This document shows, one piece after another, positions 7,684-18,600 of a stretch of 64,000 nucleotides of DNA. The stretch's first letter is position 1. Every line of letters begins with the position of its first letter. A model generated the notes under the pieces. It was not told where the DNA came from, did no database searches, and saw nothing but the letters and a program-made list of their open reading frames with translations. The position numbers and the translations under genes were made by a program. This DNA comes from Candidatus Kuenenia hertensis (GTDB taxonomy: Bacteria > Planctomycetota > Brocadiia > Brocadiales > Brocadiaceae). The stretch spans positions 1 through 64,000 of the forward strand of contig SOET01000012.1 in NCBI GenBank assembly GCA_021646465.1, written 5' to 3'.

Positions 7684-8979
7684 CTATTCTTCAACACGCA
7701 GGAACCGTGTTTGGTCTTTTACGACGTCTAATTGTTTGATTTCAGAAAGCGCGTTCAGCAAATTGCCTTCTTCCGCGACATGAGTCATCAGAATGAGAGG
7801 TACATGTCCCTTTTCTTTTGCTTGTCGTTGAATTACCGAGGCAATGCTTATTTCATGATTTCCCAATATACCGGAAATTTTTGCCAGTACACCAGGTTTA
7901 TCTATTACCGAAAACCGTAAGTAATACCGTGTTTTAATCTCTTTCATATCGGCAACAGAAACACGTTCACATTGTCCCGAAAAGATTTTCATTGTATTGA
8001 AAGTGATGTTTGCTCTGCCAAGTGCTACGTCAACAATATCAGCAACGACAGCGCTTGCCGTGGGCATTTCTCCTGCGCCTCTTCCATAAATCATTGAGTC
8101 TCCGACAGCGCTTCCTTTGATACAGATAGCGTTAAATACCCCATTTACCGAAGAAAGAGGGTGTTCGTGCGGCAGGAGTGTCGGATGTACCCTCAGTTCA
8201 AGGTCACACTCTCTCTTTTTTGCTATTGCAAGAAGCTTTAAGGTATATCCCAATTCATGAGCATACCAGATGTCAGAAAGTTCCACTTTACTTATACCTT
8301 CACAATAAATACTCTCGTAATCAACGTCTACTCCAAACCCTATTCGTGCAAGGATGGCAAGTTTGTGCGCCGAATCAATACCCTCAACGTCCATTGTAGG
8401 GTCTTTTTCCGCATAGCCAAGTCTTTGGGCTTCTTCAAGGGTTACGCAATATTCGACATTTTCTTTTGTCATTTTGGTTAATATGTAGTTTGTCGTGCCG
8501 TTAACGATTCCCAAAATACATTCGATCTTGTTTGCGATAAGACCGTCTCTCAGTTCTGCAATAATAGGGATACCCCCTCCAACGCTTGCTTCAAAAGAAA
8601 TGCTTTTCCCATGCTGATGCGCCTTCCGGAATAATTCCGAGCCATGGAGTGCAAGGAGCATTTTGTTTGCGGTAACAACATCCTTTCCGTTTTCCAGTGC
8701 CTTGATGACAAAATCCTTTGCGATCGTCACCCCCCCCACAAGCTCTATAATGATATGGATATTTGGATCATTTAATAATGTATACGCATCAGTGGTAAAT
8801 ACCACCTCCGAAGGCAAATCTATTTTATTCTTAGCATCCGGATTACAATCAGCGATACCCTTTAATACAGGGATATCATCGAGTTTTTCTTTAAGGGGAG
8901 AATCATCATCCAAAAGGATTTTTGCGACACCCGTTCCAATAGTACCCATACCGATAATACCTACGTTTATTCTTTTCAT
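7684..8979 (-). CDS. hom: Homoserine dehydrogenase
   Basis: Reduces aspartate semialdehyde to homoserine in threonine and methionine synthesis. The 431-residue protein has an NAD(P)-binding start (VGIIGMGTIGTGVAKIL), a central catalytic domain (VVTANKMLLALHG, GIVNGTTNYILTKM, DPTMDVEGIDSAHK) and a C-terminal ACT domain (RFSVIDKPGVLAKISGIL), so threonine feedback is likely. It leads a two-gene operon with the ApgM-family enzyme. A promoter with a perfect TTGACA sits about 70 bases upstream of the start. Confidence 0.95.
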   Translation of the reverse strand: MKRINVGIIGMGTIGTGVAKILLDDDSPLKEKLDDIPVLKGIADCNPDAKNKIDLPSEVVFTTDAYTLLNDPNIHIIIELVGGVTIAKDFVIKALENGKDVVTANKMLLALHGSELFRKAHQHGKSISFEASVGGGIPIIAELRDGLIANKIECILGIVNGTTNYILTKMTKENVEYCVTLEEAQRLGYAEKDPTMDVEGIDSAHKLAILARIGFGVDVDYESIYCEGISKVELSDIWYAHELGYTLKLLAIAKKRECDLELRVHPTLLPHEHPLSSVNGVFNAICIKGSAVGDSMIYGRGAGEMPTASAVVADIVDVALGRANITFNTMKIFSGQCERVSVADMKEIKTRYYLRFSVIDKPGVLAKISGILGNHEISIASVIQRQAKEKGHVPLILMTHVAEEGNLLNALSEIKQLDVVKDQTRFLRVEE

Positions 8980-9044
8980 AATTATCCCTAATTCTATTAT
9001 TTGTATCTCATAAAATTTTGAAACTTTAAAAGTAAAAAAAATTT

Positions 9045-9074
9045 ACTATAACGAAACAATTTATTTATTGTCAA
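9045..9074 (-). promoter_or_regulatory. Sigma70 promoter for hom-apgM
   Basis: On the minus strand TTGACA (9074-9069) and TATAGT (9050-9045) are separated by 18 bases. The predicted transcript starts about 60 bases before the hom ATG at 8979. Confidence 0.6.
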
Positions 9075-9207
9075 TAAAATTTGCCCTCTTTAATATGGTT
9101 TTATATTCTCCGATAATTAGTGCTTGTAATGTTGAAATAGGTCTGATAAGATCATTCCAATGTTAATTAACACCACTTCTCTATACCATAAAAATTGGTA
9201 GGAATAA

Positions 9208-10580
<1,373 letters not shown>

Positions 10581-10747
10581 TAAAAAACCGGTATTATACA
10601 AACCATAAGAGATTTTTCCCTATTCCCCCATATAACGCCTTTAAACTCTTTCGCTTGCATTTTTACCATCACAAAGTAAAATGTAAATTTCCTGTTTTAA
10701 TTATTATCGTTTAATAAAATAATGTATTTTATGTGCAGGTGTGATCT

Positions 10748-11776
10748 ATGAAAGCAGTTGTTTTCCAAGAACATGGCGATATTGACAAGCTGGCATACAG
10801 TGAAACAAACGATCCTGGAATCTCTCCCTATGAAGTGCTTGTAAAAGTAAAGGCATGTGCATTAAATCATTTAGATATATGGGTGAGACAGGGTTTCCCC
10901 GGCATTGAAATACCGATGCCCCATATTTTGGGCAGTGACATAGCAGGAGAGATTGCCGAAGTTGGGACTGCGGTAAAAAAATTCAGGGCAGGTGACCGGG
11001 TGGTAATTGCTCCCGGTGTTCGTTGCAGAAAGTGCGTTTATTGCACTTCGAACAGAGACAGTATGTGTGAAAAATTCAAAATAATAGGATTTCAGGTACA
11101 GGGCGGATATGCAGAACTTGCAAAAGCGCATGTTGACAACATCATTCCTGTGTCGGAAAAACTATCATTTGAAGAATGGGCTGCTGTACCATTGGTATTT
11201 TTGACCACCTGGCATATGCTCATTAGCCAGGCGAAAATCAAACCTGGGGAATGCGTCCTGGTTCATGCCGCTGGCAGCGGGTTAGGAAGTGCAGCTATCC
11301 AGATTGCACGTTTGGCGGGTGCCCGTGTAATTACAACGGCAAGGGGAACGGAAAAAATGGAAAAGGCGAAACAGTTGGGAGCGGAGGAGGTAATTGATTA
11401 TTCGAAAGAAGATTACGCGGAAAAAGTAAGATTCCTTACTCACAATAAAGGTGCGGACGTTATTTTTGAACACATTGGAACTGATACGTGGGAAAAAAAT
11501 TTACAGTGCCTTGCAAAAGGTGGAAGGATGCCCGTATGCGGCATCACCAGCGGTCTTGCTACTACTATAGATATCCGTTCATTATTCATGCGGCAGCATG
11601 TTATCTATGGCTGCTATATGGGCAGTAAAAACGAACTTCTGGACGTATTAAATCTGGTGGAATATGGCAAATTGAAACCGGTTATTGATTCTGTTTTCCC
11701 GCTGCAAGAAGCCAGAGAAGCACAGCAAAGGATGCTTAACCGGGATAATTTTGGAAAAATTATATTGAAAATCTAG
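10748..11776 (+). CDS. Zinc-containing MDR-family alcohol dehydrogenase / quinone oxidoreductase
   Basis: A 342-residue medium-chain dehydrogenase/reductase. N-terminal GroES-like domain: KACALNHLDIWVRQG, then GSDIAGEIAEVG, where many alcohol dehydrogenases have GHE, so the catalytic zinc site is altered. The structural-zinc lobe is intact, with four cysteines in CRKCVYCTSNRDSMC. The Rossmann fold is AAGSGLGSAAIQIARLAG, and the glycine-rich motif fits NADPH. The substrate is unknown. It stands alone, with about 160 bases of AT-rich upstream sequence and a weak ribosome site (AGGTGTGATC) just before the ATG. Confidence 0.88.
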   Translation: MKAVVFQEHGDIDKLAYSETNDPGISPYEVLVKVKACALNHLDIWVRQGFPGIEIPMPHILGSDIAGEIAEVGTAVKKFRAGDRVVIAPGVRCRKCVYCTSNRDSMCEKFKIIGFQVQGGYAELAKAHVDNIIPVSEKLSFEEWAAVPLVFLTTWHMLISQAKIKPGECVLVHAAGSGLGSAAIQIARLAGARVITTARGTEKMEKAKQLGAEEVIDYSKEDYAEKVRFLTHNKGADVIFEHIGTDTWEKNLQCLAKGGRMPVCGITSGLATTIDIRSLFMRQHVIYGCYMGSKNELLDVLNLVEYGKLKPVIDSVFPLQEAREAQQRMLNRDNFGKIILKI

Positions 11777-11833
11777 GTTTTTAAAAATAGAGAGTTGAAT
11801 ATTTATGAAAGTAATAAGCGTTGGGAATGAGAT

Positions 11834-13144
11834 ATGAGCGTTGAAACTGATAAAAAATCAGGATATGTATTTAAGGCGCCAAGAGGCACCGCGGATATTT
11901 TGCCGGAAAATTGGACTTTGTGGAGAAAACTGGAGGAGGTCGGAAGGCAGGAGTTTGAGTTATGCGGATATTATGAGATCCGTACCCCTGTTTTTGAGGA
12001 TACTCGTCTTTTTGTGAGAAGCCTCGGGGAGGCTACGGATATTGTTGAAAAAGAGATGTATACTTTTTCAGACAGTGAAGACTCGAGTATAACCCTTCGT
12101 CCCGAAAATACCGCTCCCGTTATGCGTGCGTATCTGGAATACGAACAGCACAAAACAAAAAAATTTCAAAAATACTATTATATCGGCCCGCAATTCAGAA
12201 AAGAACGCCCTCAGGCCGGCAGGCTACGGCAATTTCACCAGATGGGCATAGAAGCAGTAGGGGCAAACGACCCTTTGCTCGATGTGGAAACGATTGGCGT
12301 TGCGGTGAGAATATTCGATCGTATCGGTCTTAAAGGTTACAATGTAAAAATCAACTCCATCGGTTGCGAGCAATGCAGACCCATTTTCAGAGCCATTCTG
12401 AAGGATAAGCTCAGCGAGCACGAAACTGAGTTGTGCGAACTTTGCCAGGCACGACTCCACAGGAATGTGTTTCGTATCCTTGATTGCAAGAATGAGAAAT
12501 GCAAGGAAATAACACATCATTTGCCGCCCGTAAATGACTATCTATGCGATGAATGCCGGATTCACGCAAATACCGTCAGAGAAGCCCTTGTGGAAATAGG
12601 CATCCCTTATATCGCAGACGCGCACCTTGTAAGAGGACTGGATTATTATACAAAAACGGTTTACGAAATTACCCATTCTTCATTAGGCGCCCGTGACGCA
12701 ATCTGTGCCGGCGGGCGGTATGACAATCTGATATCGGATATCGGAGGGCCTTCCATTGGCGCCGTTGGGTTTGCTATCGGGATGGAGGCGACTATTCTGG
12801 CGTTGGAAAACGTATTACATAAAAAAAACACTGCCACTCCGCAGGATATTAGCGGACCCGCACCGTCCGTTTACATTGTTTATATAGGTGAAGAGGTCAA
12901 AAAACATTGCTTTTACCTACTCAACAATTTGAGAAAATCCAATATTTCCGCCGATCTTGATTATGAAGGGAGAAGCCCAAAGGCTCAAATGCGCGTTGCA
13001 AACAAGCTGGGGGTAAAATACGTTCTGGTACTGGGGCCTGACGAGTTGGCCCGCGGCAATGTTAAAGTTAAAATAATGGAATCGGGCGAAGAAGCTATCA
13101 TAAGGCAGGATGAGATAATCGATTGGTTTCTTCAGAAACTATGA
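11834..13144 (+). CDS. hisS: Histidyl-tRNA synthetase
   Basis: Class II synthetase of 436 residues that charges tRNA-His. Motif 1 region RGTADILPENW; motif 2 region FRKERPQAGRLRQFHQMG; the histidine-specific LVRGLDYYTKTVYEI and AGGRYDNL; motif 3 near IGAVGFAIGMEA. A C-terminal anticodon-binding domain follows (SVYIVYIGEEVKKHC to the end). A CxxC-rich insertion (CEQC, CELC, CKNEKC, CDEC) lies at about residues 180-240 and looks like a small zinc-finger segment, as in some bacterial HisRS. It is followed by aspS, a common pairing. Confidence 0.96.
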   Translation: MSVETDKKSGYVFKAPRGTADILPENWTLWRKLEEVGRQEFELCGYYEIRTPVFEDTRLFVRSLGEATDIVEKEMYTFSDSEDSSITLRPENTAPVMRAYLEYEQHKTKKFQKYYYIGPQFRKERPQAGRLRQFHQMGIEAVGANDPLLDVETIGVAVRIFDRIGLKGYNVKINSIGCEQCRPIFRAILKDKLSEHETELCELCQARLHRNVFRILDCKNEKCKEITHHLPPVNDYLCDECRIHANTVREALVEIGIPYIADAHLVRGLDYYTKTVYEITHSSLGARDAICAGGRYDNLISDIGGPSIGAVGFAIGMEATILALENVLHKKNTATPQDISGPAPSVYIVYIGEEVKKHCFYLLNNLRKSNISADLDYEGRSPKAQMRVANKLGVKYVLVLGPDELARGNVKVKIMESGEEAIIRQDEIIDWFLQKL

Positions 13145-13358
13145 CCATAAATGGTAATTTTGTAATTATGGCCGTAGTTTCAGTGCAACGGAATATGTTA
13201 TAAAGAAAAAAAGGAATTTTTAGACAAAGAGCATTGGTGTTATATCTCTCGCTTCAAAGCAAAAATCCCACCCTAAATCTTCCTTACAATAATGAAATAC
13301 ATTGTTTTTCGGACCATTTTTAATGGAAAATTTGTAATCCACAGGAGGCAGTAAACAC

Positions 13359-15122
13359 ATGTCTAAACTGAAGCGAACGTGTACGTGTGGACAGTTGCGC
13401 TTAAAAGATGTCAGCTCAACTATAGTTTTGATGGGATGGGTAGACAGCGTTCGGGATCATGGGGGAGTAATTTTTATAGATCTAAGGGACAGAGACGGCA
13501 TTACTCAGGTGGTCTTTAACCCTGACGCGGCAAATAAATCGTATGAACTCGCACATCAATTAAGATCGGAATATGTTATCGGGATACGGGGAAAAGTAGC
13601 TGCCAGACCTGCCGGCACCATTAATCCGGATTTAGCTACCGGTGAAATAGAGGTCATTGCCGATGAACTTGAAATATTTAATAAATCGGAAACACCACCG
13701 TTCGAAATCATTGACAATTCCAATGTTTCCTTAGAATTAAGACTGAAACATCGTTATCTGGATCTGAGACGCCCCGAAATGCAAAAACATTTGGTCTTTC
13801 GCCACAAAGTTTGCCAAGTGATGCGTGAGTATTTTGATGGCCTTGGTTTTATCGATATAGAAACTCCGGTACTGACAAAGAGCACTCCGGAAGGCGCCAG
13901 AGACTATCTGGTTCCGAGCAGGGTGAACCAGGGCAAGGTGTATGCTTTGCCGCAATCCCCGCAACTCTTTAAACAGGTGCTTATGGTTGCCGGATACGAC
14001 CGGTATTTTCAAATTGTTCGATGTTTCAGGGACGAAGATCTTCGCGCCCAACGGCAACCTGAATTTACGCAAATAGATATGGAAATGTCTTTTGTGGATG
14101 AGAGCGATATTATGCAGATTATCGAAGGGCTGATTGCTGCAATTTTTGAAAAGGTTGTGGGAAAAACGATTAACACGCCGTTCCCCAGATTATCGTATCG
14201 TGAATCTATGGTATACTATGGATGCGACGCGCCTGATTTACGCTTCGACATGAAAATACAGGATGTTTCTTACATTGTAAAAGAATCAAACTTTAAAGTT
14301 TTTTTAGATGCAATTAAGTCCGGAGGACAGGTACGGGCAATAAACGCGACAGGGTGCGGAAATTATTCGAGAAAGGAAATAGACGAATTAACGGAATTTG
14401 TTGGCCAGTTTGGTGCAAAAGGGCTTGCCTGGTTCAAAGTGGAAGAAACAGGACTGGTTTCATCAATAACAAAATTTTTCCCTCCTGAGATATTGCAAAA
14501 AATCCAGCAACACATGAACGCAAAAACGGGTGATTTGCTTCTGTTCGTTGCGGATAAGGAAAAGGTAGTTTCTCAGTCTCTTGCACATCTCAGGGTGCAT
14601 CTTGGCCATAAGAACAATCTTATTGATCCTGTGGAATTTAATTTTGTATGGATTGTTGATTTTCCGTTGTTCGAATATAGTGAGGATGCGAAACGTTACG
14701 TGGCACTCCACCACCCCTTTACTTCCCCCCGGCAGGAAGACCTTCCTCTGCTGGAGGAGAAACCTTTAGAAGCCAGAGCAAGGGCATACGATCTTGTGCT
14801 CAATGGAGTTGAACTTGGCGGAGGCAGTATACGTATTCATTCTCCGGAAATACAGAAAAGAGTATTTCGTCTGCTGGGAATAAATGATGACGAAGCATAT
14901 CAGAAATTTGGATTCTTACTGGATGCCTTAAAATACGGAGCACCGCCACATGGAGGAATTGCATTAGGAGTGGATCGTATGATTGCATTACTACTTCACC
15001 TTGACGATATCCGTGAAGTAATCGCATTCCCAAAAACACAGAAAGCTACATGTCCCATGACAGAAGCCCCTTCTGAAGTAGATCCGCAACAGTTAAGAGA
15101 ATTGGGAATACGCCTTGGGTAA
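13359..15122 (+). CDS. aspS: Aspartyl-tRNA synthetase, bacterial type
   Basis: Charges tRNA-Asp, and tRNA-Asn if the enzyme is non-discriminating. The 587 residues match the bacterial type: an OB-fold anticodon domain (GWVDSVRDHGGVIFIDLRDR), motif 1/2 segments (DIETPVLTKSTPEGARDYLVP with a YALPQSPQLFKQ loop, FRDEDLRAQRQPEFTQID), a GAD insertion, and motif 3 GVDRMIALLLHLDDIREVI. A strong ribosome site (CAGGAGG) precedes the ATG. The 214 bases between hisS and aspS hold no gene. Whether this enzyme also makes Asp-tRNA-Asn cannot be read from the sequence. Confidence 0.96.
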   Translation: MSKLKRTCTCGQLRLKDVSSTIVLMGWVDSVRDHGGVIFIDLRDRDGITQVVFNPDAANKSYELAHQLRSEYVIGIRGKVAARPAGTINPDLATGEIEVIADELEIFNKSETPPFEIIDNSNVSLELRLKHRYLDLRRPEMQKHLVFRHKVCQVMREYFDGLGFIDIETPVLTKSTPEGARDYLVPSRVNQGKVYALPQSPQLFKQVLMVAGYDRYFQIVRCFRDEDLRAQRQPEFTQIDMEMSFVDESDIMQIIEGLIAAIFEKVVGKTINTPFPRLSYRESMVYYGCDAPDLRFDMKIQDVSYIVKESNFKVFLDAIKSGGQVRAINATGCGNYSRKEIDELTEFVGQFGAKGLAWFKVEETGLVSSITKFFPPEILQKIQQHMNAKTGDLLLFVADKEKVVSQSLAHLRVHLGHKNNLIDPVEFNFVWIVDFPLFEYSEDAKRYVALHHPFTSPRQEDLPLLEEKPLEARARAYDLVLNGVELGGGSIRIHSPEIQKRVFRLLGINDDEAYQKFGFLLDALKYGAPPHGGIALGVDRMIALLLHLDDIREVIAFPKTQKATCPMTEAPSEVDPQQLRELGIRLG

Positions 15123-15160
15123 TTATTTTACCGGTAGCTAAAATAAAAAACATAAAAATT

Positions 15161-15565
15161 ATGAAACAGAAAATGCTTATTTTGATTCTTTGCGCTTCAT
15201 TTGTAGTTCTGTTGACATCTGTTGGTCTTTACGTATATTTGAAGCGCCAGCACAAAACGTTATCATACATCCAGACTGTTGGAGAATATGTACAGCAAGG
15301 AAAGTATGACGAAGCGATTCATTTATTGAAAGAAACCATCCATAAAAATCCACGCATTGCAGAGGCTCATGCAGCATTGGGCATGATATATAACAAAAAA
15401 GACATGCTCGACGAATCTCTGCAAGAACTGAAGACTGCGCTTACAATGAAACCGGACCTTATAAGCATTTATCAGGAGATGTATAAGGTATACAAAAAAA
15501 AGGGGATGGAGGAGGAAGCACAAAAAGCTTTGGAATCTTATGAAAAATTAAAAGGAAGCGAATAA
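15161..15565 (+). CDS. Small membrane-anchored TPR protein
   Basis: A 134-residue protein with one N-terminal transmembrane helix (MLILILCASFVVLLTSVGLY) and about two TPR units after it (GEYVQQGKYDEAIHLLKETI, then AEAHAALGMIYNKKDMLDES). The C-terminal KALESYEKLKG is a half repeat. TPRs mediate protein contacts; with this topology the repeats lie outside the inner membrane. It starts 38 bases after aspS and precedes another TPR protein, so the two probably act together. No specific function is recognised. Confidence 0.8.
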   Translation: MKQKMLILILCASFVVLLTSVGLYVYLKRQHKTLSYIQTVGEYVQQGKYDEAIHLLKETIHKNPRIAEAHAALGMIYNKKDMLDESLQELKTALTMKPDLISIYQEMYKVYKKKGMEEEAQKALESYEKLKGSE

Positions 15566-15608
15566 AATTTAATTTGTATAGTTTTTGCAAAAGTGTTAAT
15601 ATTTTTTT

Positions 15609-16685
15609 ATGAAGAATTATTTAAAACTATTTCCAATATTCATTTTAGTGGGCATTTGCTCTATGCATTCAGTGTTTGCCGATGCAAACAGCGAGGCAAA
15701 CAAATTTTATCTGGATGCGTACAATATGTACAAGCAGGGAAAACTGGAGGAATCCCTGGAATTGCTGGAAAAAGTAATATCCTTAAATCCCAATCATCCC
15801 GAAGCACATTTTGGAAGGGGGAGCATTTACTTTCGCCAGGAAAATTTCCAGAAGGCCGTTGAAGAATTTACGAAAGTGACGGAAATTAAACCGAATTACG
15901 TTGAGGCATATCAAAGACTCTGGCTGGCATATAAAAAACTGGGGATGAGTGAAAAAGCAGAGCAGGAACTCCTCAAATACCGCAAACTGATAGAAGAACG
16001 TATGCAGTCCATGTCGGGATCTGCCCCGCGGGTAGTAAAACCAACATCTCCTCCCAAAAATGAACTTGGGGAAAAACAGGAAGAAAAGCCGCCGGAACCC
16101 GTCGAAACAAGACAGGTGGAGCTTGAACCGGAAAAATCAGTCCCTTCAGAGACAACCACATCACCGGAAGTGCATGTGGCTGAATCCAAACCTTCAGAAA
16201 AAGTAGCGGTTGAAGCAAAAAAGGAAGCAGTGCCTGAAGAGGTGAAACCTGAAGTAAAAAAACAACCCGAACCCGTAGCAGTAGTTCCAGTAGAACCGCC
16301 AAAAAAAGAAGTACGATCGCCCATTCTTCCTCCGGAACCACCGCCGGTTGCATTGGAAACAAGGTCTTCAAAACCGACAAGCCCTCTCCTCGAAAGGAAA
16401 TACCAACCGCATCTCGATACTGGCTATAGTTCCAAATATAAAAAGGTATATAAAGGCGATGATCCAACCTTTCAGGGTTTCATGCAAAAATTAAAGTCCA
16501 CTGCTTCTTTTTTAACGAAAAACCCTTTTAAAAGAAGTGACGGAACACCGGTCAGATCGCTTTTTGCAAAATTAGTAAAAGGGTTTGCATATTACGTCAT
16601 TGTAATTCAAATTTGGCTTTGTGTTGCAGCAGTAATATGCATTTATTTCTCGAAATCGAAAAATAACAAAAAAGAAATCGTTTGA
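15609..16685 (+). CDS. TPR protein with Pro/Glu-rich spacer and C-terminal membrane helix
   Basis: A 358-residue protein in four parts: a signal peptide (residues 1-24, LFPIFILVGICSMHSVFA), three TPR units (about 28-135), a low-complexity Pro/Glu/Lys/Val spacer (about 140-260, with repeated EKPPEP- and KPEVKK-type phrases) and a C-terminal transmembrane helix (YYVIVIQIWLCVAAVICIYF). The spacer could span the periplasm or peptidoglycan, as in TonB-like proteins. It is 20 bases from the next gene, in a three-gene run of small membrane proteins. Specific role unknown. Confidence 0.8.
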   Translation: MKNYLKLFPIFILVGICSMHSVFADANSEANKFYLDAYNMYKQGKLEESLELLEKVISLNPNHPEAHFGRGSIYFRQENFQKAVEEFTKVTEIKPNYVEAYQRLWLAYKKLGMSEKAEQELLKYRKLIEERMQSMSGSAPRVVKPTSPPKNELGEKQEEKPPEPVETRQVELEPEKSVPSETTTSPEVHVAESKPSEKVAVEAKKEAVPEEVKPEVKKQPEPVAVVPVEPPKKEVRSPILPPEPPPVALETRSSKPTSPLLERKYQPHLDTGYSSKYKKVYKGDDPTFQGFMQKLKSTASFLTKNPFKRSDGTPVRSLFAKLVKGFAYYVIVIQIWLCVAAVICIYFSKSKNNKKEIV

Positions 16686-16705
16686 TTCTGGCAAGGATAT
16701 AAATT

Positions 16706-17152
16706 ATGAAACAATGCCCTTTTTGTGCAGAAGAGATAAAGGAAGAAGCGATTAAATGCCGTTTTTGCGGTGAATTTTTAACTCCTTCTCACGATAAAGG
16801 CAATGAGTCCGCAGGAAAAACAGGACCCAAAACCGGTCACCCTCCCTCTCTGGAGAAAATCCATGTAAGAACGAAGATGCAGAAAAGCAAAAAAAATCCC
16901 CCGCAACAACCCATTACCAGGAAAGATGAAAAACCAATAACCACCCCACAGTCAGGTCAAACACCCTCTTCTCTTATTGCTGAAAAGGAAGAAGAAACAC
17001 AAGAACAGTCTGCCTCCATTCTGCCTGAAAAAACCAGTGATGAAAAAAAGAAGAAAAAAGACTGGGTATTAATAATTGCTATTATTGTATTTGGTATTTT
17101 GCTTTTGATAATACAATTTAGTAAGCAGTTGGGAATAGAGGGGTTTCCATAA
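16706..17152 (+). CDS. Zinc-ribbon protein with C-terminal membrane anchor
   Basis: A 148-residue protein. The first 26 residues form a double-CxxC zinc ribbon (CPFCAEEIKEEAIKCRFCG) of the type found at the front of many bacterial membrane proteins. A polar, Lys/Pro/Glu-rich linker follows, and the chain ends with one hydrophobic helix (WVLIIAIIVFGILLLIIQF). It would be tail-anchored with the ribbon in the cytoplasm. Third gene of the TPR cluster. No function can be assigned. Confidence 0.75.
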   Translation: MKQCPFCAEEIKEEAIKCRFCGEFLTPSHDKGNESAGKTGPKTGHPPSLEKIHVRTKMQKSKKNPPQQPITRKDEKPITTPQSGQTPSSLIAEKEEETQEQSASILPEKTSDEKKKKKDWVLIIAIIVFGILLLIIQFSKQLGIEGFP

Positions 17153-17214
17153 AAACTTCTCTTTTCCTTTCCCGACGAAGCCCCCCCCTTTGCAAAACTG
17201 CTTTTCTCGTTTTC

Positions 17215-18153
17215 CTACCTGAATGAAGGTATATCTTCCGATTCGGAAAGAATTGTTGCAACTGTCATCATTATGTTACGGACTTCATTTCCTATGTAGC
17301 GAATTTTACCTTTCCTGTCCAGGACATACAACAACGGTAAATTTTGGACAGTATACATTGTTGCCAACTCTCCTTTAAACTGTTCTCCGTCAAATATCTG
17401 CGGCCAGTCAAACCGTTCATGCTGCATAAAACTCATGAGGTTTCCAAGATCATCATCAAGGCTTATTCCTATAAATTTTACACCCTGACTCCCCAAATTG
17501 GTGTACATTCTCATAATCTTCGGAAATTCCTGGATGCATGGTTCCGCCCATGTTGCCCAAAAGAAGAGAACGACAATTTCTCCTTTATAGTCCTCCAAAT
17601 TAACTGTTTTCCCGTTTACATCCTTTACGCTGAATGTTGGAGCATCTGTGCCTACCTGCGAAACATTACTCAGGTCTGCCCTAAAGTTCGCTGCTGCCCT
17701 TGGCTCTATTTCCTTTAATACCACAATAGTTTTTTTTGCATTTACAACGTCACCCTTCCCCAAAAGAGCCTGTGCTTTAAAATAAAGTGTTCGTGCATGA
17801 AAATTTTTGTCGAGCCCTTCCTGATTTAATACAATATCAAAGTATTGCACCGCTTCATCAAAATTCCTCATCATATTGTACACATTGCCAATGTAAAAGC
17901 TTGCTTCCAGACCCTCCCACGTTCCTTCATATTTTTTTTCAAATTTTTTTAAATCCTTCAGGGCTTCTTTGTAATAATTTTCAGAATCTTTTAATTTCAT
18001 TTCAGTTAAACCGCTAAGCTTTTTCCTTATCAATTCAAGTTGTTTTACGGCTTCTTCATTATGCGCTAGTTCCTTTGCATAAGACATAGAATATGTCCGG
18101 GTAAAAAACAGCGACGAAAAAATCATTGCAACAAGAAGGCATTTTTTTTTCAT
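17215..18153 (-). CDS. TPR plus TlpA-like thioredoxin-fold protein with an altered active site
   Basis: A 312-residue exported protein. Signal peptide (LVAMIFSSLFFTRTYSMSYA), then TPR helices (residues about 40-160, including FYIGNVYNMMRNFDEAVQYF), then an AhpC/TSA-TlpA redoxin domain (APTFSVKDVNGKTVNLEDYKG onward). The redox motif reads FFWATWAEPCIQEF: the first cysteine of the usual WCxxC is alanine, leaving one cysteine. Such a protein cannot form the normal internal disulphide, so it may work as a one-cysteine or purely structural partner. It is convergent with the zinc-ribbon gene and divergent from the M16 pair. Confidence 0.85.
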   Translation of the reverse strand: MKKKCLLVAMIFSSLFFTRTYSMSYAKELAHNEEAVKQLELIRKKLSGLTEMKLKDSENYYKEALKDLKKFEKKYEGTWEGLEASFYIGNVYNMMRNFDEAVQYFDIVLNQEGLDKNFHARTLYFKAQALLGKGDVVNAKKTIVVLKEIEPRAAANFRADLSNVSQVGTDAPTFSVKDVNGKTVNLEDYKGEIVVLFFWATWAEPCIQEFPKIMRMYTNLGSQGVKFIGISLDDDLGNLMSFMQHERFDWPQIFDGEQFKGELATMYTVQNLPLLYVLDRKGKIRYIGNEVRNIMMTVATILSESEDIPSFR

Positions 18154-18600
18154 TGTAAAGACTCCTAAAGTTTCATACGTGATTATGTTGAATGGAAATA
18201 AAGGAATGACAAATTTTACATGACCGTCTAAACATACTACAAATTCGAAAAGTTCCCGAAATTATTTTTACAAAAATATTTAATATGAATAGAAAAGCAT
18301 GGCTATACTAACATAGAATACCATCTTTATTCAAGATTCATTTCTGCAAATTTATTCATATCTAATAAAAACGTTGAGATGATTACTTTTGCAATGAAGA
18401 GGACAGATAAAGTTTTAAAATTTACATTGCAAAAAAGCCCGCTTTCATTTTAGAATGAGTAAAGCAATTTTCCTCTTGCGATATTATTAATATGGTTGTG
18501 GTAAAGAGGGTTTTTTTAATAAGGTGCTTTTTTTTATAATCCGGTATATTAAATTACCTTCTTTGTTTTTATCAGATGAATAACAGGGAGTACACATAAA
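18154..18600. other. AT-rich divergent intergenic region
   Basis: 447 bases between the divergent TlpA-like and M16 peptidase genes. It is strongly AT-rich with homopolymer T runs; a TATAAT at 18535-18540 could serve the peptidase operon, but I find no convincing -35. No ORF with a ribosome site and no hairpin of note were seen. Confidence 0.5.

Noticed and set aside
15911-16467. Minus-strand frames opposite the TPR/Pro-rich gene
   Set aside because: Their composition mirrors the low-complexity spacer of the true gene; no start signal.
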